From Bryobacterales bacterium (lineage in GTDB: Bacteria; Acidobacteriota; Terriglobia; Bryobacterales; Bryobacteraceae), in assembly GCA_020846745.1 (NCBI GenBank), contig JADLDI010000043.1:26923-90922 (forward strand): a DNA stretch of 64,000 bases, in the 5' to 3' direction. The position numbers were made by a program, and so were the translations under genes. The notes under the pieces were generated by a model. That model worked only from the letters and a program-made list of their open reading frames with translations, had not been told where the DNA came from and searched no databases. Below, in pieces: positions 61,262 through 64,000 of this stretch (the stretch's first letter is position 1; each line of letters begins with the position of its first letter).

Positions 61262-62038
61262 TTAGAAGTGTTTGGGCCAGGGCTTTCTTCCTTTGAGGAA
61301 CATGGCACTGGGGTCGGGTGTGATGGGCGAGGTTGGAGGAATGACCGGCATTTGCGCTTGTGGCGGGTTGTAGTTGAGGTTGGGGTGGGTGCCTTTCATA
61401 CGAGGATAGACGGCAGAGTTATTACGGGCGGGGAAGAAGGCAGATAGGGCGGCGGCGATGGCTAGGTCGTCGTGGTCGGTAGAGAGGGCAGGTTGGATGG
61501 TGTCGTTGCCGGAACGGGAGATACGGAATTGAAGCGAGTTCAGTTCGTCGAGTAACTCAGAGGCGTGTGGCACCTTGCGGCCGATTTTGATATGGCCGTT
61601 GGCGAGGAGGGTGTGTAAGTTCGAGAGCAGGATGCGCCGGGGGATATGCCAGTGGCCGTCGCTCTCAGTGACAGATTGGCCGCCGGTGAATTTGACGGAA
61701 CGGACTTTGGTGGCGGAGATGCCGCGGCTGGTGACGATCTGCCAGACGGGGAAGCCGACGCCGGTGGAGTCGAGGACGACTTCGGTGTTGTGGAGGAGTC
61801 CGGGATGGGAGACGAAGTCGCGGATGTAGTCGGCAATAACGATGTAGTTGGTTTGGAGGGGGATGCGTTCGACGTGGCGGATATGGAAGCGGTGTTCGTG
61901 GATCCAGTGCCAGTCGGTACGGTCCTGTTCGCCGGTTTGGAAGACGGAGTATTCGAGGAGACACACGGCGGTGTAGTCCTTTTCATGGCCGAAGTCGACG
62001 CCAAGAAAGTTAGTGGGATGTTTGATGTAGCAGCGCAT
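61262..62038 (-). CDS. terminase large-subunit nuclease domain, separate gene
   Basis: The 258-residue product has the RNase H-like fold of the nuclease domain of phage terminase large subunits: FLGVDFGHEKDYTAVCLLE with the first Asp, TEVVLDSTGVGFPVWQIV with the second, and STDHDDLAIAAALSAFF with the last acidic cluster. It ends in a Pro-rich tail (PNLNYNPPQAQMPVIPPT). In phages this domain is fused to the ATPase domain, which here is in the next gene upstream (62122-62997). The 83-base spacer contains a repeat and no obvious frameshift site, so this is a real split. All catalytic acids are present, so the enzyme may be active. Confidence 0.82.
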   Translation of the reverse strand: MRCYIKHPTNFLGVDFGHEKDYTAVCLLEYSVFQTGEQDRTDWHWIHEHRFHIRHVERIPLQTNYIVIADYIRDFVSHPGLLHNTEVVLDSTGVGFPVWQIVTSRGISATKVRSVKFTGGQSVTESDGHWHIPRRILLSNLHTLLANGHIKIGRKVPHASELLDELNSLQFRISRSGNDTIQPALSTDHDDLAIAAALSAFFPARNNSAVYPRMKGTHPNLNYNPPQAQMPVIPPTSPITPDPSAMFLKGRKPWPKHF

Positions 62039-62068
62039 GGTAAGAAGCTATTAGCAGTCAGACAATCG

Positions 62069-62110
62069 GCTTTCAGCGGGAGGAGGCTCGCTTCCGCTCG
62101 CGGCAGTTAT
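62069..62110. repeat. AGGAGGCTCGC repeat, copy 2
   Basis: GCTTTCAGCGGGAGGAGGCT continuing CGCTTCCGCTCGCGG. Near copy of 60985-61027; together they occupy the two gene spacers of the terminase cassette. Confidence 0.65.
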
Positions 62111-62121
62111 TAAGTGCATAG

Positions 62122-62997
62122 TTAGAGGTATCCTTTGGCACGGGCCCAGAGTTGGAAGTTATAGGGGGTGGATTGGAAGAATGGCTGGACGTGGTCGCTC
62201 CAGGCGGCTTCGAGTTCGCGCCAATGGAAGAAAGAGTTATTGGGGCCGTCTTTGACGAATTCGCAGCAGTATTCCTGACGGAAGAGGGGTGCGGGCATGG
62301 TGGCGCGCTCTTCGGCGAGCCATTTGGGATCGATGCGGGCGCAGTCGGCGGCGGGTACGGCGAAGAGGGACCAGGGCGGGTCGGCACTATCGCGATGCCA
62401 TTCGTCGTAGAAGAAGCCTTTGCAGCCGTGAGGCGTGGAGATGAGCCAGCATTCGGGTGTGGCGGGAAAAGCGGGATGGGACTTAGTGGCGGCGGAGGCA
62501 GCCATCATGGGGCGGACGGTGTGATAGATGCTGTCGTCGACGCGGGATGCTTCATCGATGATAAGTAAGGAGACGGCAGAGAAACCGCGGATAGTCGCTT
62601 CGACGGAAGGGACGCCGATGATGGTGGAGCCGTTGGGGAAGACGAGGGAGATATCGTTATGGCCGTCGCCTTTGGGTTTCTGGCCGAGTTTGGTAACGAA
62701 GTGCCTGGCTTTCTTCAGGAAAGTGCCGGACTGGCGGCCGGAGGGGGTAACGACTAAGATGAGCGATTCGGGGTGATAGACGGCGCGGTGGACGGCTTTG
62801 AGGGCAGTGATGGTGGACTTACCCCACTGGCGGGAGCAATTGAGGATGCCGCGGGGAATGATGGAGTTGAGGATATGCTCCTGTTCGGGGTCGGGGAAGA
62901 AGCCGAGGGAGCGGGCAAAGTCGGCGGGTGAGGGGACCTGTTGTGCAAGCTTAGCCGCGACAAGCTCCTGGAACCTATTCAGGGATAAGACAGGCAT
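62122..62997 (-). CDS. terminase large-subunit ATPase domain, separate gene
   Basis: The 291-residue product carries the P-loop ATPase of phage packaging motors: Walker A NCSRQWGKSTIT (RQWGKST replaces the classic GxxGKS/T), Walker B LLIIDEASRV, and the motif III-like WLISTPHG, plus a Q-motif-like PEQEHILNS before it. Compared with full terminases of 450-600 residues the C-terminal nuclease is lacking; it sits in the next gene. The Met at 62997 gives a good start; the frame to 63138 overlaps the preceding gene. It begins four bases after that gene's stop. Confidence 0.85.
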   Translation of the reverse strand: MPVLSLNRFQELVAAKLAQQVPSPADFARSLGFFPDPEQEHILNSIIPRGILNCSRQWGKSTITALKAVHRAVYHPESLILVVTPSGRQSGTFLKKARHFVTKLGQKPKGDGHNDISLVFPNGSTIIGVPSVEATIRGFSAVSLLIIDEASRVDDSIYHTVRPMMAASAATKSHPAFPATPECWLISTPHGCKGFFYDEWHRDSADPPWSLFAVPAADCARIDPKWLAEERATMPAPLFRQEYCCEFVKDGPNNSFFHWRELEAAWSDHVQPFFQSTPYNFQLWARAKGYL

Positions 62998-63001
62998 AGG
63001 C

Positions 63002-63448
63002 TTATGCGCGGACCTCCTGCGGGCCTGACTGAGAAGGAGGCGACAGGAATGGTTGAAGGATGGTGAGGAACTGATGCCAGAGCTGCGGGGCAGGCTTAAG
63101 CAGCGTCTCGATCGCATTGATGAACCGAGAGAAGTCATCCAAAGACATCAGAACGCTTTTCTCTTCTGGCTCGAGCGATGGCGGTTGGGTTTGGGAAGTA
63201 ACTGGCTTTGACGCCGGCTCGGGAGTCGGGGACACGGCAGGGGCGGGGGCAGGAGCTGGAGTTGGAGGCGGGGCGGGAGGAACGGTTGGAGCGGTATTGG
63301 CGCGGTGGCGGAGGCAGGGGAAGAGGGAGGCAAGGAAAGGAAGGGCGACGTTGGGGCGGATTGGGAGGAAGCGCTTGCGGGGCTGTGGTTCCTGTGGTTG
63401 TTGGTTGCTCGTGTTACCGCCGCCGATATTTACGTGTTCCGCATCCAT
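63002..63448 (-). CDS. Pro-rich small protein, first gene of the terminase cassette
   Basis: The frame is open from 63520; Met at 63448 gives 148 residues. A hydrophilic start (MDAEHVNIGGGNTSNQQ) and basic segment (PRKRFLPIRPNV) lead to a Pro/Ala repeat (PPTPAPAPAPAVSPTPEP) and a helical end (DDFSRFINAIETLLKPAPQL). No motif is recognised. The stop lies four bases before the ATPase gene, so the two are co-transcribed. The composition is unlike the neighbouring host genes but similar to the tail of the KHGL protein, which is also Pro/Ala-rich. Confidence 0.55.
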   Translation of the reverse strand: MDAEHVNIGGGNTSNQQPQEPQPRKRFLPIRPNVALPFLASLFPCLRHRANTAPTVPPAPPPTPAPAPAPAVSPTPEPASKPVTSQTQPPSLEPEEKSVLMSLDDFSRFINAIETLLKPAPQLWHQFLTILQPFLSPPSQSGPQEVRA

Positions 63449-63522
63449 AGCTGTAGTCCAGAGCGATAAAATCCCTTCTGTGCGCGATATTAGCGGGTGA
63501 ATCTCTTTTGCCTCCCCCATCG

Positions 63523-63590
63523 TTTTTTCTAAATCTTTGAAAAGAAGGCAAAAATAAATTTCAATTGTTTGTGAATCAATTTTTTCGGGC
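63523..63590 (-). promoter_or_regulatory. AT-rich probable promoter of the terminase cassette
   Basis: A 68-base AT-rich patch in an otherwise GC-rich area lies directly before the first cassette gene. Read on the minus strand it has TTGATT, 16 bases, then TTATTT, an acceptable -35/-10 pair. No other AT-rich block of this kind was seen near the cassette. Confidence 0.45.
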
Positions 63591-63603
63591 GGGGCGAAAA
63601 ATA

Positions 63604-63712
63604 GGAGAAGGAGACGGGAGGCAGGAGACAGGAGGCAGGAGACAGGAGACAGAAGACAGGAGACAGAAGGCAGAAGACAGGAGACGGGAGGCAGGAGACA
63701 GAAGATAGGAGT
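63604..63712. repeat. purine-rich heptamer tandem repeat
   Basis: About 110 bases of imperfect tandem seven-base units GGAGACA, GGAGGCA and GAAGACA, around 15 copies. The plus strand is almost only purine plus C at fixed positions. The minus-strand frames across it (Leu/Ser/Cys-rich) are artefacts of the repeat. Confidence 0.85.
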
Positions 63713-63916
63713 AAGGGGCCGATCGGACGGGGGCAGGGGCGCAACTTATGCGGTCTCGCAAAGGCGCTAAGCCGCAAAGGTTGGCGGGAGGCGTTCCCTG
63801 GTCGAACAGGGCGGGGAGGATACTAAGTACTCCTACTCGTAAATACGATGACGTATTTTAGGTCTCGATACGGTGACGTAATCTGATACGCTGGCATCAG
63901 AGGTTGGTTGCCGCTG
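63713..63916. other. intergenic region before IS630-like gene, with inverted repeats
   Basis: No gene. The perfect inverted repeat AAATACG-ATGA-CGTATTT lies at 63841-63858 and TACTAAGTA, part of a longer imperfect palindrome, at 63830-63838. GATGACGTAT and GGTGACGTAA form an imperfect direct repeat at 63847-63880. One of these may be the left end of the insertion sequence, but the boundary cannot be fixed without its right end. Confidence 0.45.
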
Positions 63917-64000
63917 ATGCCGCGAAATAGCCCATTTATCATGAATCTTTCCAGCGAGGAGCGCCAGGCGCTGGAATCAATGGCTCGAAAATATACGTCA
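63917..64000 (+). CDS. IS630-family-like transposase, N-terminal part, runs off the window
   Basis: Twenty-eight codons are visible: MPRNSPFIMNLSSEERQALE followed by SMARKYTS. This agrees with the start of IS630-type transposases of acidobacteria, in which SPF...LS..ER..LE..ARKYTSPY leads into a helix-turn-helix. The gene continues beyond the right edge. Only the N-terminus was seen, so the assignment is tentative, and an alternative start is the Met at 63941. Confidence 0.6.
   Translation, partial: MPRNSPFIMNLSSEERQALESMARKYTS

Noticed and set aside
63604..63712. CRISPR array
   Set aside because: Units are seven bases long without spacers, and no cas genes are present.
63529..63777. Leu/Ser/Cys-rich minus-strand frames considered as a small membrane protein
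   Set aside because: They are translations of the purine heptamer repeat.
1..64000. tRNA, rRNA, tmRNA and riboswitch genes
   Set aside because: No recognisable tRNA cloverleaf, rRNA segment or riboswitch core was seen in the intergenic regions; short RNAs cannot be excluded by eye.

Overview
The window is a high-GC bacterial chromosome segment, most likely from an acidobacterium of the Bryobacterales / Candidatus Solibacter type. This placement is an inference from gene content: a seven-repeat SBBP propeller protein ending in the TIGR03437-type C-terminal domain typical of Solibacter, an Oar-like TonB-dependent receptor with an N-terminal carboxypeptidase-regulatory domain, several Tat-exported Gfo/Idh/MocA oxidoreductases, and exported PIG-L, cupin and RidA proteins. 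No rRNA, tRNA, CRISPR array or replication origin was recognised. Coding density is high, and many neighbouring genes overlap by 1-30 bases (ATGA, GTGA and TAATG junctions), so long co-transcribed units are likely.

Layout. 0-5.4 kb: a partial unknown gene, aat, and a divergent array of five exported PIG-L-family proteins; two keep the zinc and catalytic residues and three have lost them. 5.4-9.7 kb: a Gfo/Idh/MocA protein, a broken Tat-signal stub, then a coupled trio (TolB-like propeller, di-haem MauG/CcpA-like protein, acyl-CoA thioesterase). 9.7-16.5 kb: a six-gene minus-strand operon with CoA-binding protein, phosphoketolase, acetate kinase, FabG-like reductase, thiolase and GNAT, giving acetyl phosphate, acetate and ATP next to acyl-CoA enzymes. 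16.7-26.6 kb: a SenB-like glycosyltransferase coupled to a penicillin acylase-family hydrolase, a CorC/HlyC membrane protein, an orphan Phd/YefM antitoxin, a KHGL-motif protein, another Gfo/Idh protein and a membrane protein with a degenerate JAMM domain. 26.9-37.8 kb: the SBBP protein, an exported RidA with an MFS transporter, a B12-binding radical SAM enzyme, a bicupin with a Tat-exported 2-hydroxyacid dehydrogenase, a membrane-anchored HTH regulator and a DHDPS-family aldolase. 37.8-42.8 kb: an operon combining two response regulators and a histidine kinase with an outer-membrane porin-like protein and a cupredoxin-like protein. 42.8-49 kb: housekeeping genes (inositol monophosphatase family, hslVU, transaldolase/FSA, cold-shock protein). 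49.7-60.2 kb: a three-domain RidA fusion, a nonsense-broken CopG antitoxin, an EamA transporter, the TonB receptor, and a coupled operon of CocE hydrolase, serine beta-lactamase-like hydrolase and PQQ-propeller protein. 60.2-64 kb: a phage-derived-looking cassette with a KHGL protein, terminase nuclease and ATPase domains on separate genes, and a Pro-rich protein, followed by purine heptamer repeats and the start of an IS630-like transposase.

The most unusual points are the mixed enzyme/pseudoenzyme PIG-L array, the split-terminase plus KHGL cassette with its own repeats, the covalent RidA triple fusion, and the histidine-kinase/porin/cupredoxin operon. All assignments come from reading the sequence; no database search was run. 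Start codons were chosen from junctions, Shine-Dalgarno sequences and signal peptides.
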